A stretch of 64,000 nt of DNA from Comamonadaceae bacterium (GCA_947445115.1 CANFCG010000006.1:38690-102689); one strand, 5' to 3'. Shown: positions 8,012 through 18,328, counted from the stretch's first letter. Numbers and translations are program-made. The notes: generated by a model not told the origin, from the letters alone.

Positions 8012-8926
8012 ATGACCGCCAAATCCATCATCCGCATTGACTCCGCTCCGCCGCGCCACTGGGTCGGCGACGGCTTTCACGTGCACAGCATGTTTAGCTA
8101 CAACCAAGATGCCCACCTGTACAGCCCGTTTTTGATGCTGGACTATGGCGCGCCGTACCTGTGCGAGCCGCGTGATGTAGCGAGTGGCGCAACCCCACGC
8201 GGCGTGGGCTCGCACCCGCACCGCGGCTTCGAAACAGTGACGATTGCCTACAGCGGCGAAGTCGCGCACCGCGACTCATCGGGCGGCGGAGGCATCATTG
8301 GCGTGGGTGATGTGCAGTGGATGACCGCTGGCAGCGGCCTCGTACACGACGAGTTCCACTCCCCCGCGTTTAGCCAAGCGGGCGGCATGATGCACATGGT
8401 GCAGCTGTGGGTGAATCTGCCAGCCAAAGACAAAATGACGAAGCCTGGCTATCAAGCGATTAAAAATAACGATATCCCCAAAGCCGCTATCCCAGAGGCC
8501 ACAGTGGATGGGGCTTCTGTGCGCATCATCGCGGGAAACCATAGCGGACAAAGCCTAGCGGGCAGCATCATTACAAAAGGTGCTGCTAGTACATTCACCC
8601 CCATGAATGTGTGGGACGTGCGCATCCACGCAGGACAAACCGTTTCGCTACCGCAGCCCGAGGGCTGGACGACGCTGCTGCTCGTGCAAAGCGGCAAGGT
8701 CACGGCGAATAACGGCAAGGCGGCTGGTGCGGCGCAGCTGGTCATGCTGTCGCGCAGCGGGACCGAGGTGTCGATCACGGCATTCGAGGACACGCAATTG
8801 CTTTTGCTGGCAGGCGAGCCGATCAACGAGCCTGTGGTCGGCTACGGCCCGTTTGTGATGAATACGCGGCAAGAAATTCTGCAGGCGGTTGAGGACTTCA
8901 ACGCTGGCAAGTTTGGGCAAATTTAA
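8012..8926 (+). CDS. Pirin-family cupin protein
   Basis: A bicupin of about 304 residues. I place the start at the ATG at 8012, two bases after the upstream stop; a TTG at 8000 would overlap. The pirin signature is clear: HWVGDGFHVHSMFSY, SHPHRGFETVTIAYSGEVAHRDS with the N-terminal metal-binding His residues, GDVQWMTAGSGLVHDEF, and the closing GPFVMNTRQEILQAVEDFNAGKFG. Pirins are Fe-binding cupins, some with quercetin 2,3-dioxygenase activity. Its place between the PDC hydrolase and the dioxygenase subunits suggests a role linked to aromatic-ring chemistry or redox sensing, but the substrate is unknown. It is not part of the classical pmd/lig gene set. Confidence 0.9.
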   Translation: MTAKSIIRIDSAPPRHWVGDGFHVHSMFSYNQDAHLYSPFLMLDYGAPYLCEPRDVASGATPRGVGSHPHRGFETVTIAYSGEVAHRDSSGGGGIIGVGDVQWMTAGSGLVHDEFHSPAFSQAGGMMHMVQLWVNLPAKDKMTKPGYQAIKNNDIPKAAIPEATVDGASVRIIAGNHSGQSLAGSIITKGAASTFTPMNVWDVRIHAGQTVSLPQPEGWTTLLLVQSGKVTANNGKAAGAAQLVMLSRSGTEVSITAFEDTQLLLLAGEPINEPVVGYGPFVMNTRQEILQAVEDFNAGKFGQI

Positions 8927-8940
8927 CTAGAAGGAAACTT

Positions 8941-10286
<1,346 letters not shown>

Positions 10287-10306
10287 ATCAGCAATCACAC
10301 ATCATC

Positions 10307-11263
10307 ATGAGCAAAACCATCAAAGTCGCCTTGGCTGGCGCAGGCGCCTTCGGCATCAAGCATTTAGACGGCATCAAAAATATTGACGGCGTGGAAGTGG
10401 TCTCGTTGATTAGCCGTGACCTAGAAAAAACCAAAGAAGTTGCGGACAAATACGGCATCAAACACATCACCACCGATTTGAACGAGTCCCTTGCGCTCAA
10501 AGAAGTCGATGCCGTGATTTTGTGCACGCCCACGCAAATGCACGCCGATCAAACCACAGCGTGTTTGAAAGCGGGCAAGCATGTGCAAGTGGAGATTCCG
10601 CTGTGCGACATCTACGCCGAAGGCCAAGCGGTAGCAAACCTCGCCAAGAGCAGTGGGCTGGTGGCGATGTGCGGTCACACGCGCCGCTTTAACCCTAGTC
10701 ACCAGTACGTACACAACAAAATCAAAGCTGGCGAATTCAACATTCAACAAATGGATGTGCAAACGTATTTCTTCCGCCGCACCAACATGAATGCGCTGGG
10801 GCAAGCGCGTAGCTGGACGGATCATTTGCTGTGGCATCACGCCGCGCACACCGTAGATTTGTTTGCGTACCAGGCGGGCAGCCCCATCGCGCGCGCCAAC
10901 GCCGTGCAAGGCCCGATTCATCCTGCGCTTGGCATTGCGATGGATATGAGTATTCAACTGCAAGCGGCGAACGGTGCCATCTGCACGCTCTCGCTCTCGT
11001 TCAACAACGATGGCCCGCTCGGCACGTATTTCCGCTACATCGGCGACACGGGCACGTACCTTGCGCGTTACGACGATCTGTTTACGGGCAAAGAGGAAAA
11101 GATTGATGTGAGCCAAGTGGCTGTGTCGATGAACGGCATCGAACTACAAGACCGCGAGTTCTTTGCAGCTATCAAGGAAGGCCGTGAGCCCAATAGCAGT
11201 GTGGCTTCCGTACTGGACTGCTACCGCGTACTGCACGATTTAGAGCAGCAACTAAACGCTTAA
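10307..11263 (+). CDS. pmdC: 4-carboxy-2-hydroxymuconate-6-semialdehyde (CHMS) dehydrogenase
   Basis: A 318-residue Gfo/Idh/MocA-family oxidoreductase that oxidises CHMS, as its cyclic hemiacetal, to 2-pyrone-4,6-dicarboxylate with NAD(P). Residues 1-120 form a Rossmann domain with the nucleotide motif VALAGAGAFGIKHLDGI and the VILCTPTQMHADQT segment. The EIPLCDIYAEG stretch replaces the usual EKP motif. The C-terminal half holds MCGHTRRFNPSH and the WTDHLLWHHAAHTVDLF helix. It is equivalent to LigC/PmdC and follows pmdB as in the known operons. The function call rests on family plus order; the Gfo/Idh family alone would not give the substrate. Confidence 0.92.
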   Translation: MSKTIKVALAGAGAFGIKHLDGIKNIDGVEVVSLISRDLEKTKEVADKYGIKHITTDLNESLALKEVDAVILCTPTQMHADQTTACLKAGKHVQVEIPLCDIYAEGQAVANLAKSSGLVAMCGHTRRFNPSHQYVHNKIKAGEFNIQQMDVQTYFFRRTNMNALGQARSWTDHLLWHHAAHTVDLFAYQAGSPIARANAVQGPIHPALGIAMDMSIQLQAANGAICTLSLSFNNDGPLGTYFRYIGDTGTYLARYDDLFTGKEEKIDVSQVAVSMNGIELQDREFFAAIKEGREPNSSVASVLDCYRVLHDLEQQLNA

Positions 11264-11292
11264 ATTCATTTATATCAACGAGAAAAGCATCT

Positions 11293-12276
11293 ATGAAACT
11301 CAAAATTAAATTACTTGCAACGACTGCCACCTTCATGGCTTTGTCCACGCTCTCTTTAGTCAGTCACGCGCAAGAGTGGCCAACTAAATCTGTGCGCATC
11401 ATCACGCCCTTCCCTGTGGGTAGCGGCCCCGAAGGCGTGCTGCGCTTGGTGGCGGACAAGCTCTCCAGAACATGGGGCAAACCTGTGATTGTGGAAAACA
11501 AGCCTGGTGGCAATGGCTTCATCGCGATTGATGCCTTTAAGCGCGGCGCAACCGATGGCTCCGATTTGATTCAATTGGACAACGTCCATTTGTCGGCTTA
11601 CCCACACTTGTTCAAAAAATTGCCTTACGACGTAAAGGCCGACTTTGATCCTTTGCTGCCGCTGTTTAAAACTTACTTCTTCTTTGCTGTTGCCACCAAT
11701 AGCAAATACAAAACCGTTGGCGACATCATTGCTGACGCCAAAGCCCATCCAGACAAACTCAACTATGGTTCATGGTCGGTGGGTAATCCTGTTCACCTCG
11801 GTTCGGCGCTGTTTGAGTCGGTCACGGGTACGAACATGCAGCATGTGATCTACAAAGAAACCACCATGCTCTACACGGGTGTCGCCAATGGCGAAATGTC
11901 GTTCTCGCTAGGTAGCAATGCCACAGCAGGCGCCATGTACCGCGCTGGAAAAATTCGCTACATCGCCGTCGCAGCGCCTAAGCGCGTGGCAGCATTTCCG
12001 AATGTACCGACCGTGGGCGAGTCGGGTGGACCCGCAGGCTTTGAAGTGAGTGGTTCGACCTACATCGCTGCACCACGTGGCCTGCCTAAAGCCGTGACGG
12101 AGAAGATCCGCCGCGATATCGAACGCGCATTGGCCGAACCCGATATGCGTGAAAAATTTGCCTCCTTTGGCTACGAGTCATTCCCGACCACGCCTGAGCA
12201 ATTCAATGCCTACATTCAAGCCGAGTCCGTTCGCTTTGCAGCTGTTATTAAGAAGGCTGGCGCTTCGCTGGATTGA
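11293..12276 (+). CDS. Second Bug/TctC-family periplasmic solute-binding protein
   Basis: A 327-residue Bug protein with a signal peptide ending at SHAQE. The mature chain starts WPTKSVRIITPFPVGSGPEG, then VIVENKPGGNGFIAIDAF, NYGSWSVGNPVHLGSALFE, the IYKETTMLYTGVANGEM loop and FPNVPTVGESGG. Compared with the Bug protein at 6096, the ligand loop reads PFPVGSGPEG rather than GYAAGGAVD, so the two are likely to bind different acids. No TctA/TctB partner is adjacent. It is 29 bases after pmdC and 108 bases before the ABC-importer binding protein. Bug proteins can also act as sensors that feed two-component systems. Confidence 0.92.
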   Translation: MKLKIKLLATTATFMALSTLSLVSHAQEWPTKSVRIITPFPVGSGPEGVLRLVADKLSRTWGKPVIVENKPGGNGFIAIDAFKRGATDGSDLIQLDNVHLSAYPHLFKKLPYDVKADFDPLLPLFKTYFFFAVATNSKYKTVGDIIADAKAHPDKLNYGSWSVGNPVHLGSALFESVTGTNMQHVIYKETTMLYTGVANGEMSFSLGSNATAGAMYRAGKIRYIAVAAPKRVAAFPNVPTVGESGGPAGFEVSGSTYIAAPRGLPKAVTEKIRRDIERALAEPDMREKFASFGYESFPTTPEQFNAYIQAESVRFAAVIKKAGASLD

Positions 12277-12384
12277 TGGGGTCTATCCCCGTACTTACCC
12301 TTGTGCAAAAAACCTCGTTGGCGACTTGGGCTTTGGTACAGTAGCGACTGGTCAAATTTAACATTAATATTATTTGGAATCATC

Positions 12385-13557
12385 ATGAAAAAACGCGTTC
12401 TTTTATCCGCCATTGCGGCTGCCAGTTTGCTAGCAGCATCACCCTTCAGCTTCGCCGCTGATGACACCTTCAAAATCGGTTTGATTCTCCCGATGACGGG
12501 TCAGCAAGCCTCCACAGGCAAGCAAATTGCTGCGGCCGCGCATCTCTACATGGCGCAAAACGGCAGCACCGTCGCGGGCAAAAAAATTGAGCTCATCATC
12601 AAAGATGACGCCGCCACACCTGACGTGACCAAGCGCCTCGCACAGGAGCTCATCGTGAACGACAAGGTCAACGTCATTGGAGGCTTTGGCGTGACGCCGG
12701 CGGCACTGGCAGCCGCCCCCATTGCGACGCAATCGAAAACACCCATGGTTGTGATGGCCGCCGCAACCTCCATCATTACGCAGGCCTCGCCCTACATTGT
12801 CCGCACCAGTTTTACGTTGCCCCAAGCCGCAGTAGCGATGGGCGATTGGGCACCTAAAAATGGCATCAAAAAAGTGGTGACCTTAGTCAGCGATTACGGC
12901 CCTGGCATTGATGCGGAAAAATTCTTCAAAGAACGATTGATTTTTAACGGCGGCCAAGTCGTAGAGGCGCTTCGCGTACCACTGCGCAGCCCCGACTTTG
13001 CGCCCTTCTTGCAAAAAGTTCGTGATTTAAAACCCGATGCGCTCTTTGTTTTTGTGCCGTCTGGCGCAGGTGCGGCAGTGATGAAGCAGTTTTTAGAGCG
13101 CGGCATGGACAAAGCCGGCATCAAGCTGATTGGCACTGGCGACGTGACTGATGACGACCAATTGAACGACATGGGCGATGGCGCGCTTGGCGTGGTGACT
13201 TCGCACCACTACTCGGCTTCGCACAACTCGGCTACCAACAAAAAGTTTGTCGCCGCATTTGAAGCCGCCAACAAGGGCATGCGCCCCAACTTTATGGCAG
13301 TCGGTGGCTACGACGGCATGCGCGTGATTTACGAAGCTTTGAAGGCCACTAAGGGCAAAGGCACGGGCGACGACTTACTGGCTGCCATGAAGGGCCAAAT
13401 TTTTGAAAGTCCGCGCGGCCCCATGTTCATCGATGCGCAAACCCGTGACGTGGTGCAAAACATCTATATCCGCAAAGTGGAGAAGGTCGGTGGCAAACTG
13501 TACAACACGGAATTTGACACACTCAAAGACGTGAAAGATCCAGGCAAGGCGAAGTAA
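12385..13557 (+). CDS. Branched-chain-type ABC importer, periplasmic binding protein (LivK-like)
   Basis: A 390-residue type I periplasmic binding protein. I chose the ATG at 12385 because it begins the signal peptide MKKRVLLSAIAAASLLAASPF, cleaved near SFAADD; an upstream extension of 28 residues adds no export feature. The mature protein has the Peripla_BP_6 pattern FKIGLILPMTGQQASTGKQI, LIIKDDAATPDVTKRLAQELI, VVTLVSDYGPGIDAEKFF and FMAVGGYDGMRVIYEAL. It heads a complete five-gene importer, with the permease starting two bases after its stop. Together with the preceding genes this suggests import of an aromatic acid such as protocatechuate or a precursor, rather than an amino acid. Confidence 0.92.
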   Translation: MKKRVLLSAIAAASLLAASPFSFAADDTFKIGLILPMTGQQASTGKQIAAAAHLYMAQNGSTVAGKKIELIIKDDAATPDVTKRLAQELIVNDKVNVIGGFGVTPAALAAAPIATQSKTPMVVMAAATSIITQASPYIVRTSFTLPQAAVAMGDWAPKNGIKKVVTLVSDYGPGIDAEKFFKERLIFNGGQVVEALRVPLRSPDFAPFLQKVRDLKPDALFVFVPSGAGAAVMKQFLERGMDKAGIKLIGTGDVTDDDQLNDMGDGALGVVTSHHYSASHNSATNKKFVAAFEAANKGMRPNFMAVGGYDGMRVIYEALKATKGKGTGDDLLAAMKGQIFESPRGPMFIDAQTRDVVQNIYIRKVEKVGGKLYNTEFDTLKDVKDPGKAK

Positions 13558-13559
13558 CA

Positions 13560-14432
13560 ATGCTGACCATCCTATTTGACGGCGTTGCCTATGGGATGCT
13601 GCTGTTTATCCTAGCCGTCGGCCTCGCCGTGACGATGGGGTTGATGAATTTCATCAACCTAGCGCACGGTGCGTTTGCCATGGTGGGCGGTTACATCACT
13701 GTGCTGCTTATGCAAAAAATGGGCGTGCCCTTTTTGTGGTGCTTACCTTTGTCGTTTTTAGGTAGCGCCTTGCTAGGTGCGGTTCTGGAGTTCACGCTCT
13801 ATCGACGTTTGTATGGCAAACCGCATCTCGATCAAGTGCTGTTCTCGATCGGCCTGGTATTTATGGCGGTCGCCAGCACCGACTACTTTATTGGCAGCAC
13901 GCTGCAGATCATGCAGTTGCCCGAATTTTTGAAAGGCCGAACCGAGCTTTGGGCTGACACGCCTTTTATGCTGGGCATGGGGCATTACCGTTTATTCATC
14001 ATCATCGTTTGTGCCTTGCTGACTGTGGCGTTACAGTCCGTGCTCTCCAAAACTCGCTTTGGTAGCCGCTTGCGTGCCGCGGTGGACGACCAGCGCGTGG
14101 CGGCGGGACTTGGCATCAATGTGAATATCGTCTTCCTCGCGACATTCGCGGTAGGCTCTGGCCTTGCGGGTCTTGGCGGGGCGCTGGGCGCCGAAGTGCT
14201 AGGACTCGATCCCACCTTTCCACTCAAGTTTATGGTGTACTTTTTAATCGTCGTGGCGGTTGGCGGAACCACATCCATCACGGGGCCCTTGCTGGCTGCG
14301 TTGTTGCTGGGCATTGCAGATGTGGCGGGCAAATACTACATCCCCAAAATGGGCGCGTTTACCGTTTATGCCTTGATGATTGCGATTTTGATTTGGCGTC
14401 CACAAGGACTGTTCTCGCGGGGTAGTAAATGA
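13560..14432 (+). CDS. ABC importer permease (LivH-like)
   Basis: A 290-residue inner-membrane permease of the LivHM family. It has eight or so hydrophobic segments and the family landmarks GLAVTMGLMNFINLAHGAFAMVGGY near the N-terminus and GSRLRAAVDDQRVAAGLGINV around residue 160, the EAA-like loop that contacts the ATPase. It ends in LIWRPQGLFSRGSK. It is the first of two permeases and overlaps the second by four bases. It is likely to carry the substrate delivered by the 12385 binding protein across the inner membrane. Confidence 0.93.
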   Translation: MLTILFDGVAYGMLLFILAVGLAVTMGLMNFINLAHGAFAMVGGYITVLLMQKMGVPFLWCLPLSFLGSALLGAVLEFTLYRRLYGKPHLDQVLFSIGLVFMAVASTDYFIGSTLQIMQLPEFLKGRTELWADTPFMLGMGHYRLFIIIVCALLTVALQSVLSKTRFGSRLRAAVDDQRVAAGLGINVNIVFLATFAVGSGLAGLGGALGAEVLGLDPTFPLKFMVYFLIVVAVGGTTSITGPLLAALLLGIADVAGKYYIPKMGAFTVYALMIAILIWRPQGLFSRGSK

Positions 14433-15445
14433 CAACGGCCATCGAATCCACTTTGCAGCGTGATAGTCGCGTCAAAAAATGGGAGCCTCTGGTTTGGTTG
14501 CTCGCATTTGCTTCGCCGCTCTTGCTGCCCAGCCACTCCCTGCTCATCAGCGAAATCGCCATTACTGCACTTTTTGCCATGTCGCTTGATTTAATTCTGG
14601 GCTATACGGGCATCGTCTCTTTAGGACATGCGGCCTTTTTTGGCATGGGAGCGTACAGTGCGGCTATTTTTGCCAAACTCGTGATGCCCGATCCGCTGGT
14701 TGGTTTGCTGGCAGCCATCCTGCTCGCAACCCTTTTGGGCGCTGCTTGCAGTTTCACTATCCAGCGTGGCTCAGACCTCACACGGCTGATGGTCACGCTC
14801 GGCGTGGGATTGCTGCTCTATGAAGCCGCCAACAAACTAGACTGGCTCACAGGCGGTGCAGACGGCCTGCAAGGCGTCTTAATGGCGCCTGTGCTGGGTC
14901 TCTTTGAATTTGATTTGAATGGAAAAACCGCGGCCTGGTATGCCCTCGTCATCGCCAGTCTCTTCTTTGTCTTGTTGCGTCGCTGGGTTCATTCGCCATT
15001 TGGCGCGGGGCTGAAGGCGATTCGCGATAACCGCCTCCGCGCCGCCAGCATTGGCATTCATGTCAGCCGCCAAATCGCCATCATCTATACGCTGGCAGCG
15101 GGCGTAGCAGGCGCAGCAGGCGCACTGTTCGCACAAACCACAGGGTTTGCCTCGCTTGACGTGTTTGCTTTTGACCGCTCAGCGGACTTGATGCTGATGC
15201 TCGTCATCGGTGGTACCGGTTGGTTATGGGGCGGTATCGCTGGTGCGGTGGTCTTCAAATTACTGCATACCGTGATTTCTAATATCACACCGCAATATTG
15301 GACATTTTGGATTGGACTTTTTTTGGTTGTGCTGGTAATGGTAGGACGCGAACGGCTGCTTAGTCCCAAAACTTGGTTTGGCAAAAAAAGCATGGATTCC
15401 CGCCTTTGCGGGAATGACAAGCGTGAGGGCAATGCGCATGAGTAA
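14429..15445 (+). CDS. ABC importer permease (LivM-like) with a repeat-derived C-terminus
   Basis: A 338-residue partner permease with ten or so membrane segments. It shows the LivM landmarks LDLILGYTGIVSLGHAAFFGMGAY and the EAA-like GAGLKAIRDNRLRAASIGI loop. The family usually ends soon after the REGLL-type segment, here GRERLLSPKTWFG. The final 20 or so residues, including KSMDSRLCGNDK, are encoded by a copy of the dispersed palindromic repeat at 15393-15418, which appears to have been inserted near the old stop codon. The ATPase gene overlaps the new end by 8-14 bases. Transport function is probably unaffected. Confidence 0.92.
   Translation: MTTAIESTLQRDSRVKKWEPLVWLLAFASPLLLPSHSLLISEIAITALFAMSLDLILGYTGIVSLGHAAFFGMGAYSAAIFAKLVMPDPLVGLLAAILLATLLGAACSFTIQRGSDLTRLMVTLGVGLLLYEAANKLDWLTGGADGLQGVLMAPVLGLFEFDLNGKTAAWYALVIASLFFVLLRRWVHSPFGAGLKAIRDNRLRAASIGIHVSRQIAIIYTLAAGVAGAAGALFAQTTGFASLDVFAFDRSADLMLMLVIGGTGWLWGGIAGAVVFKLLHTVISNITPQYWTFWIGLFLVVLVMVGRERLLSPKTWFGKKSMDSRLCGNDKREGNAHE
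15393..15418 (+). repeat. Dispersed palindromic repeat, copy 1 (inside livM 3' end)
   Basis: ATTCCCGC CTTT GCGGGAAT forms a perfect 8-bp inverted repeat flanked by TGG and GAC. It resembles small repeats such as Neisseria dRS3. It is read through in two frames here: it gives SRLCGND at the end of LivM and a would-be AWIPAFAGMT extension ahead of LivG. Confidence 0.85.
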
Positions 15446-16235
15446 TGTCGTTCTCAGTTGCAAGGGGCTAATTAAACGCTTTGGCGGTATCACCGCCACG
15501 GACAACGTCACGTTTGAGTTAAAGCAAGGCGCACGTCACGCGTTGATTGGCCCTAATGGGGCAGGCAAAACAACGCTCATCAATTTGCTGACGGGCGTGC
15601 TGGAACCCACCAGCGGCAGCATTCAATTGCAAGGCGTTGACATCAGTCGACTGGCCCAGCACGAGCGGGTGCGGCGTGGCATGGTGCGTACGTTTCAAAT
15701 TAATCAGTTGTTTGATACGTTCACACCTTTGCAAACACTGGCGATGGTCGTGTCGCAAACACAAGGTCTTGGCAGCAAGTGGTGGCACGCCATTGGCTCG
15801 CAAGCCTTATCCAGCCAGCCCGCGCACCGTACTGCCGTGACCGAGCGATGCTTGGAGTTACTCACGCAATTTCATTTGCTGGAGGTCATGGATCAGCCCA
15901 CCAAGCTGCTGGCTTATGGCAAACGGCGCTTGCTAGAAATCGCCATTGCGCTTGCTTGTAACCCCAAGGTGCTGCTGCTCGATGAGCCCGTCGCTGGTGT
16001 ACCTGCCGGCGAACGCGAAGAGTTGCTGCAAACCGTGGGCGCGTTACCCGCCGATGTGTCTATTCTTTTAATTGAACACGATATGGATTTGGTATTTGAA
16101 TTTGCCACGCGCATCACGGTACTGGTCAATGGCGCGGTACTGACGGAAGGTACGCCCGACGTCATTGCGAACGACCCGCAAGTCAAAGCCGTGTATCTCG
16201 GGCATTCGCTGGATGCAGCACAAGGGAGCCATTGA
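15438..16235 (+). CDS. ABC importer ATPase (LivG-like)
   Basis: An ATPase of about 265 residues. I use the ATG at 15438; another ATG at 15432 is in frame, and the longer open frame from 15378 is only repeat sequence. The NTPase motifs are the Walker A GPNGAGKTTL, a Q-loop region within GMVRTFQINQLF, and LLLDEPVAGVPAGE (Walker B). The typical C-terminal LivG helix VIANDPQVKAVYLG follows. The signature region reads LLAYGKRRLLEIAIAL, with YGKRR in place of the canonical LSGGQ, which is common in LivG proteins. The D-loop is GVPAGE where most LivG proteins have GLNPxE. It works with the LivF-like protein as the ATPase pair of the importer. Confidence 0.93.
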   Translation: MSNVVLSCKGLIKRFGGITATDNVTFELKQGARHALIGPNGAGKTTLINLLTGVLEPTSGSIQLQGVDISRLAQHERVRRGMVRTFQINQLFDTFTPLQTLAMVVSQTQGLGSKWWHAIGSQALSSQPAHRTAVTERCLELLTQFHLLEVMDQPTKLLAYGKRRLLEIAIALACNPKVLLLDEPVAGVPAGEREELLQTVGALPADVSILLIEHDMDLVFEFATRITVLVNGAVLTEGTPDVIANDPQVKAVYLGHSLDAAQGSH

Positions 16236-16939
16236 TGCGCGCCTTACTTCAAGTAGAAAACGTCAGCGCAGGTTACGGCGAAGCGGTTGTTTTAACTGAC
16301 ATCAGCCTCGCCATCAACGCCGGCGAAACGCTAGCGCTGCTGGGCCGTAATGGCACAGGCAAGACCACGCTCATCAATACATTGGCGGGCGCGACGCGTC
16401 AGCATGCGGGCCGCATCACCTTATCTGGCGTGGCTTTGCACACACTCAAGGCACACGAACGAGCAGCGGCGGGCATTGGCTGGGTACCGCAAGAGCGCAA
16501 TATTTTTAAATCACTCACGGTGCACGAAAACCTGACAGCCGTGGCGCGTGCGGGGCACTGGACACCCGAGCGCGTGTACGACATGTTTCCGCGTTTAGCC
16601 GAGCGCAAGACCAATATGGGCACGCAGCTTTCGGGCGGCGAGCAGCAAATGTTGGCGCTGGGCCGTGCGCTGGTACTCAATCCAAAGCTGTTGCTGTTAG
16701 ACGAGCCGCTAGAAGGCCTCGCGCCCATCATTGTCGAAGAGCTTTTGGCTGCTATCGCCCGTATCACCAGGGACGAGGGGATGAGCGCCATCATCGTGGA
16801 GCAGCATCCTCAAGCGATTTTAAAAATTTCTCACACAGCTGTCGTCCTCGATCACGGTACGGTGGTACACGCTAGTCGTGCGGACGAGTTGCTGAAGCAG
16901 CCTGAACGCTTAGACAAATTATTAGGAGTAGCACGATGA
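16235..16939 (+). CDS. ABC importer ATPase (LivF-like)
   Basis: A 234-residue ATPase starting at the ATG that overlaps the livG-like stop by one base. It has LLGRNGTGKTTLINTL (Walker A), VPQERNIFKSLTV (the LivF Q-loop), TQLSGGEQQMLALGRAL (signature), and LLLDEPLEGLAPIIVEEL (Walker B and D-loop). All catalytic motifs are intact. It is the second ATPase of the importer, and its stop overlaps the DsbA-like gene by four bases (ATGA). The tight packing of five transport genes shows one transcription unit. Confidence 0.94.
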   Translation: MRALLQVENVSAGYGEAVVLTDISLAINAGETLALLGRNGTGKTTLINTLAGATRQHAGRITLSGVALHTLKAHERAAAGIGWVPQERNIFKSLTVHENLTAVARAGHWTPERVYDMFPRLAERKTNMGTQLSGGEQQMLALGRALVLNPKLLLLDEPLEGLAPIIVEELLAAIARITRDEGMSAIIVEQHPQAILKISHTAVVLDHGTVVHASRADELLKQPERLDKLLGVAR

Positions 16940-17607
16940 AAATCGATTTTGTCTCCGACGTCGCCTGTCCATGGTGTGCTGTGGGGCTTGGGGCCTTAGA
17001 GCAAGCACTGGCGCATTTGGCGCTGACTAACCCCAGCATCAAAACTGAGATTCACTTTCAGCCGTTTCAGCTCAACCCCGATATGCCACCCGAGGGGCAA
17101 GACATTGGCGAGCATCTCTCGCAAAAATATGGTTCGACTGCGGCTCAGCAAGAGCAGACCTACGCCATGATTCGGGCGCGCGGTGCGGAGGTGGGATTTG
17201 ATTTCAGGCTAGGCGGTCGTGGGCGTACTTGGAACACCCTCGATTGCCATCGCCTGCTGCACTGGGCGAGCGAATTAGGGAATGACAAAGACGACGTGAG
17301 CATCCAGCACAAGATGAAAAAAGAGATGCTCAAAAGCTATTTCACCGACGGTAAAAATCCAGCTGCTCGCACCACCTTGCTGGATCTCGTGACCCGCATG
17401 GGGCTAGATGCAACAAGGGCTGCCGCGATATTGGACAGTGATGAATACACTGCCGAGGTTCGCGCACGCCAGCGTTTTTATCACTCGCAAGAGATTCATT
17501 CTGTGCCTGCCGTCATCATTAACGACAGACATCTCATTTCAGGCGGTCAGCCCGCTGCTGTGTTTGAAAATGCGCTGCGACAAATAGCGAGTCAAGCACG
17601 AGGCTAA
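16936..17607 (+). CDS. DsbA-family cytoplasmic oxidoreductase (FrnE-like)
   Basis: A 223-residue thioredoxin-fold protein without a signal peptide. The CPWC redox motif is at residues 11-14 in SDVACPWCAVGL, as in FrnE and 2-hydroxychromene-2-carboxylate isomerase relatives. It also has the RTWNTLDCHRLLHWA helix and the cis-Pro segment HSVPAVIINDRHLISGGQP. FrnE proteins act as disulfide isomerases or oxidoreductases in the cytosol, and some relatives isomerise aromatic catabolites with glutathione. Being the last gene of the protocatechuate/transport operon, coupled by overlap, a catabolic role is possible but unproven. Confidence 0.88.
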   Translation: MKIDFVSDVACPWCAVGLGALEQALAHLALTNPSIKTEIHFQPFQLNPDMPPEGQDIGEHLSQKYGSTAAQQEQTYAMIRARGAEVGFDFRLGGRGRTWNTLDCHRLLHWASELGNDKDDVSIQHKMKKEMLKSYFTDGKNPAARTTLLDLVTRMGLDATRAAAILDSDEYTAEVRARQRFYHSQEIHSVPAVIINDRHLISGGQPAAVFENALRQIASQARG

Positions 17608-17637
17608 GCACAGCAAAACTCAGGGGAGAACAGACGC

Positions 17638-18237
17638 TCATAACGTCTTAATCCACACTTTACTGAACTTGATCGTACCGCCTGCGGATTGCAGTGCAAT
17701 CGGGCCGCTTGCAAATTTAGTATCGCGAATATCGGCCGTCACCACGCCATTGAGCGTGACCTTCAGTTGATCGCCTTTAGCCGTGATCTCGTACACATTC
17801 CACCTACCACCAGCTTTAGGCATGGGCGAGATTTTGCTGTAATTCACAATCGCACCTGTGCCGTAGCTAGGATCAGGGCGTTTGTCAAAAATATTGACCT
17901 CATAAGCGTTATCTGCCGTCACCACTTTAGGATCGGACAAGCGAATAAAAATGCCACTATTAGCATCGTCGTCCGCCCAAAACTCGGCTTTGATTTGGAA
18001 GTCTCTATAAGATTTTTTAGACACCAAATATCCAGCGCCAAGCTCGGCCTGTAATACGCCGCGCTGAACACGCCAATTGGCGTTGCCAATCACGTTCCAT
18101 TCATTCATATGCGCGCCCCCCACTAAGACCTCCCAACCAGGCTCGGTAGGCGCAGTCGCTGTAGGCATACTGGTACAACCCATGAGGCTGAAGGCTGAAC
18201 AAGTCAACGTAACCATCCAAGTGACGAGATGTTTCAT
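17638..18237 (-). CDS. DUF1080 (3-keto-disaccharide hydrolase-like) lipoprotein
   Basis: A 199-residue lipoprotein. The signal peptide ends in the lipobox LMGC with the modified Cys at residue 21. The mature part is a concanavalin-like DUF1080 domain: GWEVLVGGAHMNEWN, the WRVQRGVLQAE strand, the YRDFQIKAEFWADDDANSGIFIR motif typical of the family, YEVNIFDKRPD, and GPIALQSAGGTIKFSKVWIKTL at the end. Some members hydrolyse 3-keto-glycosides; many are uncharacterised. A good AGGAGTT ribosome site precedes the ATG. It is convergent with the operon ending at 17607, with 30 bases between. Confidence 0.88.
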   Translation of the reverse strand: MKHLVTWMVTLTCSAFSLMGCTSMPTATAPTEPGWEVLVGGAHMNEWNVIGNANWRVQRGVLQAELGAGYLVSKKSYRDFQIKAEFWADDDANSGIFIRLSDPKVVTADNAYEVNIFDKRPDPSYGTGAIVNYSKISPMPKAGGRWNVYEITAKGDQLKVTLNGVVTADIRDTKFASGPIALQSAGGTIKFSKVWIKTL

Positions 18238-18328
18238 AAAGAACTCCTAGTTAAAAATGTAGACTAAGCGGTTTTATACTGCGGTTACCCCATCACTCCT
18301 ATAGCGTTTTTCCCTAAAACTGTCACCT

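Noticed and set aside
10421..11116. Minus-strand frame of 231 residues in the protocatechuate cluster
   Set aside because: It is a shadow of pmdC, rich in Arg/Val/Ala from codon bias, with no motifs and no ribosome site.
12277..12384. GGGG-TCTAT-CCCC hairpin as terminator before the Liv-type importer genes
   Set aside because: The stem is only four bases and no T-run follows; the gap more likely holds the ribosome site region of the binding-protein gene.
15378..15431. Extended N-terminus of the LivG-like ATPase (AWIPAFAGMT)
   Set aside because: This peptide is the read-through of the palindromic repeat and is a known type of false extension; the ATG at 15438 matches the family start.
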